In this document: in pieces, positions 15,892 to 25,196 of the stretch
Layout of the letters: every line of letters starts with the position of its first letter
How positions within the stretch are numbered: the stretch's first letter is position 1
From: Salinicola lusitanus
Lineage (GTDB): Bacteria; Pseudomonadota; Gammaproteobacteria; Pseudomonadales; Halomonadaceae
Assembly (NCBI RefSeq): GCF_003206045.1
Contig: NZ_PZJM01000013.1
Span: 195,493 to 232,775, forward strand
Reading direction: 5' to 3'
DNA: 37,283 bases
Translations under genes and position numbers: made by a program
The notes under the pieces: model-generated
Told to the model about the DNA's origin: nothing
Database searches by the model: none
What the model saw: the letters and a program-made list of their open reading frames with translations, nothing else

Positions 15892-17388
15892 CTACCGGCT
15901 ACAGGGATCGTCCAGCGGCACCTCGCGAGGCCGGAAGCGGCGGGAGATGGCGTCGATGGCGATGTTGAGCACGGCGGTGACCAGCAGCAGGAAAAAGGCC
16001 TGATCGAACATCAGGTACTGAAAGGCGGAGTCGATGTAGAAACCCAGGGTCGCGACGCCCAGCATCCCGAGCAGGGCTGTCTCCCGCATGATCACCTCCG
16101 CGCGGTAGCAGACCAGTGCCAGCAGGTTGGGGTAGAGGCGGGGCAGCAGTTCGTAGGCGTAACGCCCGGATGCCGGCAGGTCGGGCATGCCCAGGGTCAG
16201 GCCGTCGGCGTGACGCGCGACCAGGAACGCGATCAGGGCACCGTTGTGCAGGGCGAGTGCCAGCCATGCCGGCAGCATCGATGGCCCCAGCATCAGCAGG
16301 AGGATAAAGGCCAGCATCAGTTCCGGCGTCGAACGCATGACGACCAGCAGCATCCGACCGCCGAATCCCAGCCAGGGGCGACCGAAATGGCGACTGGCCA
16401 GCGGCCACAGCAGCAGCGCCAATAGCAGGCTGCCGACAGTGCCCATGAGCGCCAGCAGCAGCGTGTTGCCGATCGCTGGCAGCAGTTCCGGTAGCCCGGC
16501 CAGCCAGGCGCCCAGCCCGGGCAGGTCTCCCTCAAGCAACGGTGAAGGCCACAGGTCGTGGCTGACGAAACGCCACAGCAGCTCGCCATCGACATCCGGC
16601 CATGGGCCGAGGAAGAACAAGGCGCCGATCAGTAGCGGCACCAGCAGGCGGCGGTGCCCCCACCAGTGCAAGGTGGCGACGAGCGCATAGAAGATCCAGA
16701 GCAGCGCGCCGGCTTCGCCGAACCGTCCCTCGCGAAAGGCGCTCTCCAGATAGAACCCGAGCGTCGGCAGGCCGACGAAACCGAGCAGCACGCTGGCGCG
16801 CATGGCGCACTCGAAGCGGTAGCGGGTGTAGCTGGCGAGTCGCTCCCAGACCAGCGGCAGTTCGGCGTAGAGGAAGCGTGACAACCGATCGACCCCGCTG
16901 GGCAGGGCGTCACCCGGCGCCCTGGGCGTGAGCTCCAGAATCTCCGCGTAGACCTTGGCGAAGATACCGGCATAAGGAATGGCCAGCGCGGCCAGGGCGG
17001 TGACCGCGGACAGGCCGAAGACCTGGAGGAACAGCAGTGCCCAGAACAGCTCGTGAATGGCGCGAACGAACGCGCAGAAGCTCCGCACCAGTCTCGAGCG
17101 ATGAAACAGCAGCGCCAGCGGAAAACCGAGTATCGCGCCGATGAACGTGCCCCACAGCGCGACACTCACGGTCAGGGCGATGGCGCGCAGCGGACTCTCC
17201 AGCGCCATGAAGTCGGGCCAGGCGAAACCCACGGCCATCCGCCACAGTTCGCCCCACGGATCGACCGCAATGATTCGCAGGTCGGCGAGGGGCAGCAGCA
17301 GCAGACACAGGAGTATCAGCGCCAGCGAACGGCGCGCCAGCGTCAGGCCGGGACTGCGTCCCCGCAGCAGGCCGGGGGCTGGATTCAT
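15892..17388 (-). CDS. PhnE-type ABC transporter permease with two fused permease domains
   Basis: This 498-residue inner-membrane protein contains two repeated permease halves, about residues 20-260 and 290-490. Each has a cluster of helices and a matching end motif: VLLGFVGLPTLGFYLESAF in the first half and ALLGMLGVATLGFYIDSAF in the second, the conserved cytoplasmic coupling region of PhnE-like permeases. A normal PhnE is about 270 residues and acts as a dimer, so this protein likely supplies the whole membrane channel. The ATG at 17388 overlaps the ATPase stop (ATGA). It is the last gene of the transporter operon. The substrate is probably an oxyanion; see the binding protein at 18089-18943. 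Confidence 0.85.
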   Translation of the reverse strand: MNPAPGLLRGRSPGLTLARRSLALILLCLLLLPLADLRIIAVDPWGELWRMAVGFAWPDFMALESPLRAIALTVSVALWGTFIGAILGFPLALLFHRSRLVRSFCAFVRAIHELFWALLFLQVFGLSAVTALAALAIPYAGIFAKVYAEILELTPRAPGDALPSGVDRLSRFLYAELPLVWERLASYTRYRFECAMRASVLLGFVGLPTLGFYLESAFREGRFGEAGALLWIFYALVATLHWWGHRRLLVPLLIGALFFLGPWPDVDGELLWRFVSHDLWPSPLLEGDLPGLGAWLAGLPELLPAIGNTLLLALMGTVGSLLLALLLWPLASRHFGRPWLGFGGRMLLVVMRSTPELMLAFILLLMLGPSMLPAWLALALHNGALIAFLVARHADGLTLGMPDLPASGRYAYELLPRLYPNLLALVCYRAEVIMRETALLGMLGVATLGFYIDSAFQYLMFDQAFFLLLVTAVLNIAIDAISRRFRPREVPLDDPCSR

Positions 17389-18083
17389 GTCGATGCGACG
17401 ACTCCAGCCTCGTGGTGCGATGGCCCGGCATCCGGGTAGAGGGCGTCGAGGCTCGCCAGTGTCAGCTCGCGGGTGGGGGCGTCCAGCACCACCTGACCGT
17501 CTCGCAGCCCAATGACGCGATCGAAGTGGTCGAGCGCCAGCCGGTGCTGATGCAGCGCGATGATGCAGGTTGCATGGCGCGCCTGGATGCACTCCAGCAG
17601 CCGCCTCGCCTGGTGGGGATCGACGCTGGCCAGCGGCTCGTCGCCGAGAAAGACGCTGCGCTGCTGGTACAAGGCCCTGGCGATCGCCACCCGCTGGCGC
17701 TGGCCGCCGGAAAGCTGCTCCACCGGACGACGAAGCAGGCCCTCTAGGCCCAGTTCACCAACCAGCTGCTCGATCTCCTTCCAGGCGTCGCGCCGGGGCT
17801 TTAGAAGATTGATCAGGTTGGTCAGCGCCCGGTGTCGCTCCAGGCGCCCCATATAGACGTTGTGATAGACCGACAGCAGCGGCACCAGGCCGTGACCCTG
17901 CGGGCACCAGGCGGCAGCGTGGTCCAGCCGGCGCCGGATCTCGGCCAGCAGGGTGGACTTGCCGGCACCGCTCTGGCCCAGCAGGGCCACGCGCTCGCCG
18001 GCTTCGAAGGTCAACGACAGGTCGGGCAGCACCACTTGCGTCCCGTGCCCCAGGTCGACCCTGTCCAGCGCCAGTAACGACAT
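17385..18083 (-). CDS. PhnC-type ABC transporter ATP-binding protein
   Basis: The 232-residue ATPase has Walker A GQSGAGKST (residues 36-44), a Q-loop glutamine at 62, the signature LSGGQRQR (124-131) and Walker B VFLGDEP (144-150), followed by an H-loop histidine in IALHQH. It energises the adjacent permease on the cytoplasmic face. The start is the ATG at 18083, 5 bases after the binding-protein stop; the longer upstream frame is a shadow of that gene. It is slightly shorter than typical PhnC. The sequence belongs to the phosphonate/phosphite/selenate-type import ATPases, which cannot be separated by substrate from motifs alone. Confidence 0.88.
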   Translation of the reverse strand: MSLLALDRVDLGHGTQVVLPDLSLTFEAGERVALLGQSGAGKSTLLAEIRRRLDHAAAWCPQGHGLVPLLSVYHNVYMGRLERHRALTNLINLLKPRRDAWKEIEQLVGELGLEGLLRRPVEQLSGGQRQRVAIARALYQQRSVFLGDEPLASVDPHQARRLLECIQARHATCIIALHQHRLALDHFDRVIGLRDGQVVLDAPTRELTLASLDALYPDAGPSHHEAGVVAST

Positions 18084-18088
18084 CGTTG

Positions 18089-18943
18089 TCAGCGCAGCAG
18101 GCCGATGGATTTCCCTACCGCCTCGATCGGGGCGTAGTCGTCGTTGCTGGCCGGGATGAAGCCCGAGCGCGGGAAGCTCTCCAGCAGGGCGGGGTCGGTC
18201 ATGTCGAGCAGGGCCTGCTGCACCTTCTGGGTGAATCCCTCGCCGTAACGCTCGTCGGCGTCGCCACGCAGGGTCCACTGGTAGTCCGGATAGGTCGGTG
18301 ATTCCCAGATCACTTCGACCTTGTCGGTGTCGACGCGGCCATCCTCGACGGCGGCTTCCCACACGGTGAAGTTCACCGCGCCGATGTCGTAGGTGCCGGA
18401 CTCGACCAGCGCGATGGTACGGGTGTGGTCGCCGGAGAAACCGACGCGGGAGAAGAGCTGGTCGGGGGCTTCATCGAAGCGCTGGCGGATGAAGTGCTCC
18501 GGCATCAAGCGGCCCGATGTCGATGTCTTGGCGCCGAAGGTGAACGAGTGTCCGGCGACCGAGTCGGGAAGCTCCTCCTGATTCGGTTCGATACCGGTTG
18601 CGGTATTGGCGATGAAATAGCTGCGGAACTCCGCATCCTCCGCGCCCTGGGCGATGGCTTTCGAGCCCGGTACCAGTTGCCGGGCCTGCACGCCCGACAG
18701 TCCCCCGAACCACGCCAACTGGACCTGGTCGTTGCGGAAGGCGGTGACCGCGGCGCCGTAGGAGGTGACGGGGACGTACTCGACATCGACCCCGAGCTTG
18801 TCCGAGAGATAGTCGGCGACCTTGGAGAAGCGCTCGACCAGGCGCGACTGGTCCTCGTCCGGAATGGCGGTGAAGCGGAAGGTGTCGGCGGCATTGGCGG
18901 TCGAGCAGACCATTGTCAGGACCAGGGCGAACATCCAGCGCAT
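18089..18943 (-). CDS. PhnD-family periplasmic substrate-binding protein (putative selenate-type importer)
   Basis: The 284-residue product begins with a Sec signal peptide (MFALVLTMVCSTANA, cut near residue 18). It continues as a PhnD-like binding protein with FRFTAIPDEDQSRLVERF, VPVTSYGAAVTAF and LAWFGGLSGVQARQLVPGSKAIAQ. From memory, these segments resemble the subgroup annotated as putative selenate ABC transporter binding proteins more than classical phosphonate PhnD. The substrate is therefore inferred and could be phosphonate, phosphite or selenate. The chosen ATG at 18943 has GAGG about 10 bases upstream; the frame extends 18 codons further but without a signal-like start. It is the first gene of the binding protein-ATPase-permease operon, 117 bases from the end of hexR. 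Confidence 0.82.
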   Translation of the reverse strand: MRWMFALVLTMVCSTANAADTFRFTAIPDEDQSRLVERFSKVADYLSDKLGVDVEYVPVTSYGAAVTAFRNDQVQLAWFGGLSGVQARQLVPGSKAIAQGAEDAEFRSYFIANTATGIEPNQEELPDSVAGHSFTFGAKTSTSGRLMPEHFIRQRFDEAPDQLFSRVGFSGDHTRTIALVESGTYDIGAVNFTVWEAAVEDGRVDTDKVEVIWESPTYPDYQWTLRGDADERYGEGFTQKVQQALLDMTDPALLESFPRSGFIPASNDDYAPIEAVGKSIGLLR

Positions 18944-19060
18944 GAGCGGCGACCTCGGGTGAGTGAGAAGACGCACATGATAACCGCAATGTGGCACCGG
19001 GATTAATCGGCGTGGTCGTAGGAAATGACCGATCCGCCTAAGCCGCAGCAGCGGCTGGCG

Positions 19061-19921
19061 TCATCCCCCCTTCGGCGGGAACTTGGTCGGACGCAGGCTT
19101 TCCTTGATGGTCCTGAGGTGTGGCAGGAAGGACTCGCCTCGGCGCAGCGTCACGCCCGTCGCCAGTACGTCGATCAGCGCCATGTGGATCATGCGCGAAC
19201 TCATCGGCATGTAGACTTCGGTGTCCTCCGGCAGGTCGACCGGGAGGATGTCGGTGCAGACGCTGGCCAGCGGCGACCCGTCGCGAGTGATGCCGATGAC
19301 CAGGGCGCCGCTTTCGCGGGCGACCTGAGCCACCTCGACCAGGTCGCGGGTCCTGCCGGTGTAGGAGATGACTACGATGACGTCACCGGTGTGCGACGCC
19401 GCGGCGATCATCCGCTGCATCAGCACGTCGTTGTAGGCGCCGACCGGCAGATTGAAGCGGAAGAACTTGTTCTGGGCGTCGAAGGCCGCCGGCGCCGATG
19501 CGCCCAGCGCGAAGAAGTGGATCTGACGCGCCTGGGAGAGATGGTCGACGACGCGCTCGATGCGCTTGGGGTCGACGCCGCGACGGATCTCGTCCAGCGC
19601 CGCGATGGTCGCACCGATGATCTTGTCGGTATAGGCGGCGGCGGCGTCGTCACTTTCGACGCTGCGGCTGACGTAGGGGGTGCCGCCTGCCAGGCTTTGC
19701 GCCAACTGGATCTTGAAGTCCGGGTAGCCCTTGGTCTCGAAATTGCGACAGAAACGGTTGACCGTGGGTTCGCTCACCGTGGCAGCCTGTGCCAGAGTGG
19801 CTATGCTCATGCCAATCGCCGCATTGGGGTCCTGGAGGATGACGTCGGCAACCTTGCGTTCCGAGCGATTCAGGTCGTCGACCCGCGAACGAATGCGGGC
19901 GATGAGATCGTGCATTGCCAT
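19061..19921 (-). CDS. hexR: HexR, RpiR-family repressor of glucose metabolism genes
   Basis: The 286-residue product has an N-terminal RpiR-type helix-turn-helix ([31 protein letters not shown], about residues 39-69). A C-terminal SIS sugar-phosphate domain follows ([21 protein letters not shown] and [19 protein letters not shown]). HexR proteins repress zwf, edd and gap genes and are released by 2-keto-3-deoxy-6-phosphogluconate, the product of Edd. The gene is divergent from zwf-pgl-eda. A TAGGAG sequence lies about 13 bases before the ATG at 19921; a second ATG two codons in (19915) is possible. The GTAA-type palindrome in the shared upstream region is a plausible self and zwf operator. 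Confidence 0.93.
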   Translation of the reverse strand: MAMHDLIARIRSRVDDLNRSERKVADVILQDPNAAIGMSIATLAQAATVSEPTVNRFCRNFETKGYPDFKIQLAQSLAGGTPYVSRSVESDDAAAAYTDKIIGATIAALDEIRRGVDPKRIERVVDHLSQARQIHFFALGASAPAAFDAQNKFFRFNLPVGAYNDVLMQRMIAAASHTGDVIVVISYTGRTRDLVEVAQVARESGALVIGITRDGSPLASVCTDILPVDLPEDTEVYMPMSSRMIHMALIDVLATGVTLRRGESFLPHLRTIKESLRPTKFPPKGG

Positions 19922-20053
19922 GGTTGCGGGGCATCTCCTAACGGCGGAATGATGATTGATTCGTCATACAGGCCCTGCATCCTAGCCTCTGGCGACACCA
20001 GCGCCAAGCGGCGAGCGTCGAGGCCGCAGGCGCTCGCTGGCGGCTGGACACGA

Positions 20054-20059
20054 TATAAT
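20054..20059 (+). promoter_or_regulatory. Possible -10 element of the zwf promoter
   Basis: A perfect TATAAT lies about 100 bases before the zwf start, just upstream of the palindrome at 20071-20083. That would place the operator over or just after the start point, as for a repressor site. No good -35 sequence is seen 16-18 bases upstream, so this is weak support. Confidence 0.35.
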
Positions 20060-20070
20060 GGTCTGGTGAG

Positions 20071-20083
20071 GTAATTTAGTTAC
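20071..20083. promoter_or_regulatory. Probable HexR operator in the hexR-zwf intergenic region
   Basis: GTAATTTAGTTAC is an inverted repeat (GTAA/TTAC arms, GTAAY if one mismatch is allowed) with the pattern GTAAT-N3-RTTAC, close to HexR sites described in other gammaproteobacteria. It lies between the divergent hexR and zwf genes, about 73 bases before the zwf start codon, where it could repress both. The binding itself is inferred. Confidence 0.5.
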
Positions 20084-20123
20084 GAAGTTGCATGTCAAAA
20101 GCCATTCGCATGGCGTATTTTAT

Positions 20124-20137
20124 TCGTAAATTAACGA
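20124..20137. promoter_or_regulatory. Second palindrome in the zwf leader
   Basis: TCGTAAATTAACGA is a near-perfect 14-base palindrome (outer arms TCGT/ACGA, centre AAATTA), 18 bases before the zwf start codon and close to its ribosome-binding site. It does not match the GTAAT-N3-RTTAC pattern of the other site. It may be a second operator for HexR or another regulator. Confidence 0.4.
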
Positions 20138-20155
20138 CTCTGGTGGAGGGAGGCA

Positions 20156-21640
20156 ATGACTCGAGAGGCAACGCCCAACGTGGATTTGGCTCTGTTCGGT
20201 GCGCTCGGCGACCTGGCGCTGCGCAAGCTTTACCCGGCGCTCTATCACCTGGATCGCGATGGCCTGCTGGGGGCCGACACCCGGATTCTGGGGTTGGCAC
20301 GACGTGAGCACGACGCCGACAGTTTCCGCAGCGTGGTGCTGGGAATGCTCAAGAAGCGGGTCAAGGCCAAGGAGCTCGAGCAGACCTGCCTGGACCGGTT
20401 CCTGGCTCGGCTCGACTACACCCAGCTCGATTTCGATACCGTCGACGGCTACGAGAAGATTCGGGACTGGCACGCCGAGAGTCCGGACTCCCAGTGCCCG
20501 CTGACCATCTACCTGGCGGTCCCCGCCAGCATCTACGGGGCGATCTGTGCCAATCTCGAGCAGAGTGGCAGCCTCGACGGCGAGTCGCGGGTCGTGGTCG
20601 AGAAGCCGATCGGCTACGATCTCGACTCCTCCCACGAGATCAACGACGCCATTGGCGCGGTCTTCCCCGAGTCGCGGATCTACCGCATGGACCACTACCT
20701 GGGCAAGGAGACGGTCCAGAACCTGATCGCACTGCGTTTCGCCAACCCGATGTTCGGCAACCAGTGGAACCAGAGCCAGATCTCCCATGTCGAGATCACC
20801 GTGGCCGAACAGGTCGGTATCGAGGGCCGCTGGGGCTATTTCGACAAGGCTGGCCAACTGCGCGACATGGTCCAGAACCATCTCCTGCAATTGCTGACCA
20901 TGCTCGCCATGGACCCCCCGGCCAATCTCGATGCGGATGCCATCCGTGACGAGAAGGTCAAGGTACTCAAGGCGCTCAAGCCGCTGGAGGGAGAGGATCT
21001 CAACCGGCACGTGGTCCGTGGGCAGTATGTTGCCGGTACCATGGAAGGCGAGAGCGTTCCGGGGTATCTCGAGGAGGAGGACGCCAACACCTCCAGCACC
21101 ACGGAAACCTTCGTCGCCATGCGCCTGGAGGTCGCCAACTGGCGCTGGGCCGGCGTGCCGTTCTATCTGCGAACCGGCAAGCGAATGCCGGAAAAGCTGT
21201 CGCAGATCGTCATCCACTTCCGTCAGCAACCGCACTACATCTTCGATCCGGATCAGCGCAACCTCGCCGCCAACAAACTGGTGATCCGTCTCCAGCCGGA
21301 GGAGGGCATCGCGCTGCAGGTGTTGACCAAGGATGGCGGTCTCGACAAGGGCATGCGGCTGCGTCCCGGCCCGCTGCACCTGGACTTCAACCACGCCTTT
21401 CCCAAGGAGCGGATTCCGGATGCCTACGAGCGTCTGCTGCTCGAGGTGATGAAAGGGCAGCAGTACCTGTTCGTCCGTCGCGACGAGGTCGAGTACGCCT
21501 GGAAGTGGGTCGATCAGTTGATCGCCGGCTGGGAAAAGCGGGATATCCCGCCGCGTCGCTATCCGGCCGGATCCTGGGGGCCCGTGGCCTCCATCGCGAT
21601 GATCACGCAGGATGGTCGTTCCTGGTATGAAGATTACTGA
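20156..21640 (+). CDS. zwf: Glucose-6-phosphate 1-dehydrogenase
   Basis: The 494-residue enzyme oxidises glucose 6-phosphate to 6-phosphogluconolactone with NAD(P)+. It has the N-terminal nucleotide loop [18 protein letters not shown] (residues 13-30), the EKPIG segment (149-153), and the substrate site RMDHYLGKE (177-185) with the catalytic-region lysine and histidine. Two positions differ from the most common consensus: GALGD instead of GASGD, and RMDHYLGKE instead of RIDHYLGKE. Both are conservative and the enzyme should be active. A strong GGAGGGAGG ribosome-binding site precedes the ATG. It overlaps pgl by 14 bases and starts the zwf-pgl-eda operon. Confidence 0.96.
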   Translation: MTREATPNVDLALFGALGDLALRKLYPALYHLDRDGLLGADTRILGLARREHDADSFRSVVLGMLKKRVKAKELEQTCLDRFLARLDYTQLDFDTVDGYEKIRDWHAESPDSQCPLTIYLAVPASIYGAICANLEQSGSLDGESRVVVEKPIGYDLDSSHEINDAIGAVFPESRIYRMDHYLGKETVQNLIALRFANPMFGNQWNQSQISHVEITVAEQVGIEGRWGYFDKAGQLRDMVQNHLLQLLTMLAMDPPANLDADAIRDEKVKVLKALKPLEGEDLNRHVVRGQYVAGTMEGESVPGYLEEEDANTSSTTETFVAMRLEVANWRWAGVPFYLRTGKRMPEKLSQIVIHFRQQPHYIFDPDQRNLAANKLVIRLQPEEGIALQVLTKDGGLDKGMRLRPGPLHLDFNHAFPKERIPDAYERLLLEVMKGQQYLFVRRDEVEYAWKWVDQLIAGWEKRDIPPRRYPAGSWGPVASIAMITQDGRSWYEDY

Positions 21641-22301
21641 GAGCGCCCGCGAGCAGATCGGCGCGCAGCTGGCTGCCGCCGCCGCCCAGGCACTGACCGA
21701 GGACCTGGCCAGCCAGCCTCGCGCGCTGCTGGTCGTCTCCGGCGGCTCGACCCCGCTGCCGTTCCTTCGACGGCTGGCCGAGCAGCCGGTGGCGTGGTCG
21801 CGGGTCGATGTCACCCTCGCCGACGAGCGCTGGGTGCACGAGGATCACCCCGACAGCAACGCGCGGCTGGTCCGGGAGACCCTGCTGACCGGGCGGGCCG
21901 CGGCGGCGACCTTTCACTCGCTGACCACCACCGATTCCACGCCGGAGCAGGGCGCGGCGACGGTCGCCGCCCGCCTGGCGACACTACCTTGGCCGGCCAG
22001 TCTGGTCGTGCTCGGCATGGGCAACGATGGTCATACCGCCTCGCTGTTTCCGGACAGCGGCGAGCTCTCGCTGGCATTGAGTACGGATGACAGCGTCGTG
22101 GCCGTGCGGGCGCCCAGCGTCCCGCAGCCGCGCATCACCCTGAGCGCGGCCCGGCTTCACGATGCCCGCCGCCACGCGCTGCATCTGGTCGGCGACGCCA
22201 AGAAAGCGGTGCTGGCCCAGGCGCTCAGTGGAGACGATGTCCGCGAACTGCCGATCCGTGCCTTCCTGACCTGCCCCCTTACCCTCTACTGGGCGCCCTG
22301 A
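21627..22301 (+). CDS. pgl: 6-phosphogluconolactonase
   Basis: The product of about 224 residues hydrolyses 6-phosphogluconolactone made by Zwf. It has [15 protein letters not shown] for substrate binding, the [15 protein letters not shown] segment with the conserved DERW, and [14 protein letters not shown] containing the catalytic-region histidine. All are typical of the Pgl/SOL3 family. The start is either ATG 21627, inside the zwf 3' end with a 14-base overlap, or ATG 21612. Neither has a strong ribosome-binding site, which points to translational coupling with zwf. It is followed by eda after 55 bases. Confidence 0.92.
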   Translation: MKITESAREQIGAQLAAAAAQALTEDLASQPRALLVVSGGSTPLPFLRRLAEQPVAWSRVDVTLADERWVHEDHPDSNARLVRETLLTGRAAAATFHSLTTTDSTPEQGAATVAARLATLPWPASLVVLGMGNDGHTASLFPDSGELSLALSTDDSVVAVRAPSVPQPRITLSAARLHDARRHALHLVGDAKKAVLAQALSGDDVRELPIRAFLTCPLTLYWAP

Positions 22302-22356
22302 CGCGCCACCCCCGCCTGCTTGAGGGCCGGGTACCCATCAAAGGAGCCATTCCGAT

Positions 22357-23019
22357 ATGCGATCCGAATCACAACTGCCGATTTCCCAGACCGATCGCCT
22401 CGATGCGATCTGCCGGTCCACGGCGATCATTCCGGTGCTGGTCATCGAGCGTCTCGAACACGCCGTACCGCTGGCGCAGGCGCTGGTCGACGGCGGGCTC
22501 GACGTGCTCGAGATCACCTTGCGCACCGACTGTGCGGTCGATGCCATCAAGCGCATTCAGCAGCAGTTGCCCGACGTGACAGTGGGCGCCGGTACGGTAC
22601 TGAGCATCGATCAATATCGCATCTGCGAGGAGCTCGGTGTCGATTTCGTCGTCACGCCCGGCACGACGCCAGCCCTGTTCGAGCACGGCACTGCCAGTAA
22701 CGTACCGCTGTTGCCCGGTGTGGCCACGGTTTCCGAGGTCGTCACGGGTTGGGAGTACGGCTATCGCCGCTTCAAGTTCTTCCCGGCGGAAGCCAACGGT
22801 GGCGCCAAGGCGCTCAAATCCTTTGGCGGCCCGTTGCCCGAGGCGCTGTTCTGTCCGACCGGCGGGGTGACGGTCGACAACGCCGGCGACTATCTCGCAC
22901 TGCCCAACGTGATGTGCATCGGCGGTTCCTGGATGGCGCCGAAGTCGCTCGTCGACCAGGAGGACTGGGCTGGCATCACGCGCCTGACCCGGGAGGCGAC
23001 GCAGCGCTATCCGCGCTGA
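22357..23019 (+). CDS. eda: 2-keto-3-deoxy-6-phosphogluconate aldolase (KDPG aldolase)
   Basis: The 220-residue class I aldolase cleaves 2-keto-3-deoxy-6-phosphogluconate to pyruvate and glyceraldehyde 3-phosphate, and can act on related keto-acids. It has the conserved LEITLR with E52 as the general acid/base residue, the phosphate-binding FVVTPGTTPAL segment and RFKFFPAEANGGAKALK with K140 as the Schiff-base lysine. A strong AAAGGAG site lies 11 bases before the ATG. It is the third gene of the zwf-pgl-eda operon and supplies the last step of the Entner-Doudoroff route; the first dehydratase, edd, is about 10 kb away on the other strand. Confidence 0.96.
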   Translation: MRSESQLPISQTDRLDAICRSTAIIPVLVIERLEHAVPLAQALVDGGLDVLEITLRTDCAVDAIKRIQQQLPDVTVGAGTVLSIDQYRICEELGVDFVVTPGTTPALFEHGTASNVPLLPGVATVSEVVTGWEYGYRRFKFFPAEANGGAKALKSFGGPLPEALFCPTGGVTVDNAGDYLALPNVMCIGGSWMAPKSLVDQEDWAGITRLTREATQRYPR

Positions 23020-23104
23020 GACACGGGACGGGCCGATGATTGTCGGTTCGGGCGCGCGTCGACAGCCAGGTGACCTCGTGCTGCTCGAAGGGCTCACGGC
23101 TTTT

Positions 23105-23159
23105 GAGGAATACCCCTCGTCCCCTGACGGCGCCACACTGTGCTGTCAGGGGATTCCTC
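23105..23159. repeat. Long stem-loop between eda and bdhA
   Basis: CCCCTGAC (23121-23128) pairs with GTCAGGGG (23145-23152) across a 16-base loop. Directly outside, GAGGAAT (23105-23111) pairs with ATTCCTC (23153-23159), with a 9-base bulge on the 5' side. In total 15 base pairs are possible. There is no T-run, so it is not a classical terminator. It ends 21 bases before the bdhA start and so would lie in the bdhA leader or stop eda read-through. Confidence 0.6.
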
Positions 23160-23180
23160 GTCCAGGACTGGAGAGAAGGC

Positions 23181-23942
23181 ATGAGCGAACGTTCTCGAGT
23201 GGCGGTGGTGACCGGCACGAGTAGTGGTATCGGCCGTGCGGTAGTGGAAAATCTTGCGAACCAGGGCATCCGCGTGATGGCCGTCGACGCCAATCCGGCC
23301 GGCAAGGCCGTGGCGGAAGCCGTGGGTGCCACCTTCTTCGAAGCCGATCTTACCGAGGGTGAGCAGTGCGCCCGGGTGATCGGTACGGCGGTGGAACGTT
23401 TCGGCAGCGTCGATATCCTGGTCAACAACGCCGGCATCCAACATGTCGCCGATATCGAGCATTTTCCGCCGGACAAGTGGCGCAAGATCATCGACCTGAT
23501 GTTGACCGCGCCATTTCTGCTGACCCAGGCCGCATGGCCGCATATGCGCGAAAAGGCGTGGGGGCGGATCATCAATATCGCCTCCATCCATGCCAACGTG
23601 GCATCCCCGGGGAAATCGGCCTACGTCAGCGCCAAGCATGGCCTCATCGGTCTGACACGAACAGCCGCGCTGGAAGGTGGCGAGCATGGCATCACCGCCA
23701 ATGCGATCTGCCCGGCCTACGTGCGCACGCCGCTGGTGGAGCGCCAGATCGCAGACCAGGCGACGCTGAATGGGATGGATGAGTCGGAAGTGATCGAGAA
23801 GATCATGCTGAGCGGGGCCGCCATCAAGCGACTCATCGAGCCGGAGGAGGTTGCTGGCGTCGTGGCCTACCTCGCCTCGGACCAGGCCTCTGCCGTCACC
23901 GGTGCGGACTGGGCCATCGACCTGGGATGGACGGCGCGCTGA
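23181..23942 (+). CDS. bdhA: D-3-hydroxybutyrate dehydrogenase (BdhA-type SDR)
   Basis: This 253-residue short-chain dehydrogenase oxidises D-3-hydroxybutyrate to acetoacetate with NAD+. It has the TGTSSGIG cofactor loop (residues 11-18), VNNAGIQHVADIEHF (81-95) with the Gln-His pair typical of 3-hydroxybutyrate dehydrogenases, and the catalytic S135, Y148 and K152. NAICPAYVRTPLV is the conserved substrate lid segment. A GGAGAGAAGG sequence precedes the ATG at 23181; the frame is open for 47 more codons upstream, but those overlap the stem-loop. It is convergent with the thiolase-SCOT operon, which acts next in the pathway. D-3-hydroxybutyrate is also the monomer of polyhydroxybutyrate, consistent with storage-polymer breakdown. 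Confidence 0.92.
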   Translation: MSERSRVAVVTGTSSGIGRAVVENLANQGIRVMAVDANPAGKAVAEAVGATFFEADLTEGEQCARVIGTAVERFGSVDILVNNAGIQHVADIEHFPPDKWRKIIDLMLTAPFLLTQAAWPHMREKAWGRIINIASIHANVASPGKSAYVSAKHGLIGLTRTAALEGGEHGITANAICPAYVRTPLVERQIADQATLNGMDESEVIEKIMLSGAAIKRLIEPEEVAGVVAYLASDQASAVTGADWAIDLGWTAR

Positions 23943-24004
23943 GAGAAAGTCGTCGCGAGCGGCCAGGCGCCCCATGGGCACCTGGCCGCGCGTCGGATGG
24001 GCGT

Positions 24005-25196
24005 TCAGTGTCGTTCGACGGCCGTGGCCACCCCCTGGCCGCCGCCAATGCAGAGCGTCGCCAAGCCGCGCTTGACATCGCGGCGCTGCATCTCGTGCAG
24101 TAGCGTCACCAGAATTCGAGCGCCGGAAGCGCCGATGGGATGGCCCAGTGCGATGGCGCCGCCATTGACGTTGACCTTGTCCTGGCTCCACCCCAGATCC
24201 TTGGCCACGGCGAGCGTCTGGGCGGCGAACGCCTCGTTGGCCTCGATCAGATCCAGATCGTCGATCGTCCAGCCGGCTCGCCGCAGGCAGCGTCGAGTCG
24301 CCGGGACCGGGCCGATACCCATGGTCGCCGGATCGACGGCGGCGTTGGCGTAGGCGCGAATGGTGGCAAGAACCGGAAGCCCGAGCTTGGCGGCACGGTC
24401 GGCACTCATGATCAGCAGGGCAGCGGCGCCATCGTTGAGCGACGACGCATTGCCGGCAGTGACGCTGCCGCTCTTGGAGAAGGCTGGCTTGAGCTTGCCC
24501 AGAGACTCGACGGTGACACCGTCTCGCGGCTGCTCGTCACGTTCGATCACGATGGGATCGCCGCGTCGCTGAGGCACGCTGACCGGAGTGATCTCCGCAT
24601 CGAAGCGGCCGGATTCCCGCGCCGCCGAGGCGCGCCGCTGGGATTCCGCGGCGTAGGCGTCCTGATCGCGGCGGGAGATGTCCCACTGCTCGGCCACGTT
24701 CTCTGCGGTGATGCCCATGTGGTAGTCGTTGAAGGCGTCCCACAGGCCGTCGTGAATCATGCTGTCGAGCAGCTCGGCGTGGCCCATGCGCAGTCCGGTA
24801 CGCGCCTTGGGCAGCACGTAGGGCGCCAGGCTCATGCTCTCCATGCCGCCGGCAACGATGGTTTCGGCATCGCCGCAGCGGATCGCCTGGACGGCCAGAT
24901 GCACGGCCTTGAGGCCGGAGCCGCAGACCTTGTCGACCGTCATCGCCGGCACGTTGTCCGGCAGGCCGGCTTCGATGGACGCCTGGCGTGCGGTGTTCTG
25001 GCCCAGGCCCGCGCGCAGCACATGGCCCATGATCACTTCATCGACGCCGGCCGGGTCGATACCTTCGAGGACGCGACGGATGGCGGTCGCTCCCAGGGTC
25101 ACCGCGGGGACGCTGGCAAGCCCCCCCTGGAAGGTGCCGATCGGCGTGCGCGTGGCCGCGACGATGACCACGTCGCGCAGGGTGGTTGCGTTGACA

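Noticed and set aside
19041-19056. Hairpin AGCCGC/GCGGCT after hexR
   Set aside because: Only 6 bp and no T-run on the minus strand, so I do not call it a terminator.
20120-21814. Open frame of 564 codons on the minus strand opposite zwf and part of pgl
   Set aside because: It mirrors well-supported zwf and pgl genes and starts inside pgl, with composition typical of an antisense frame.
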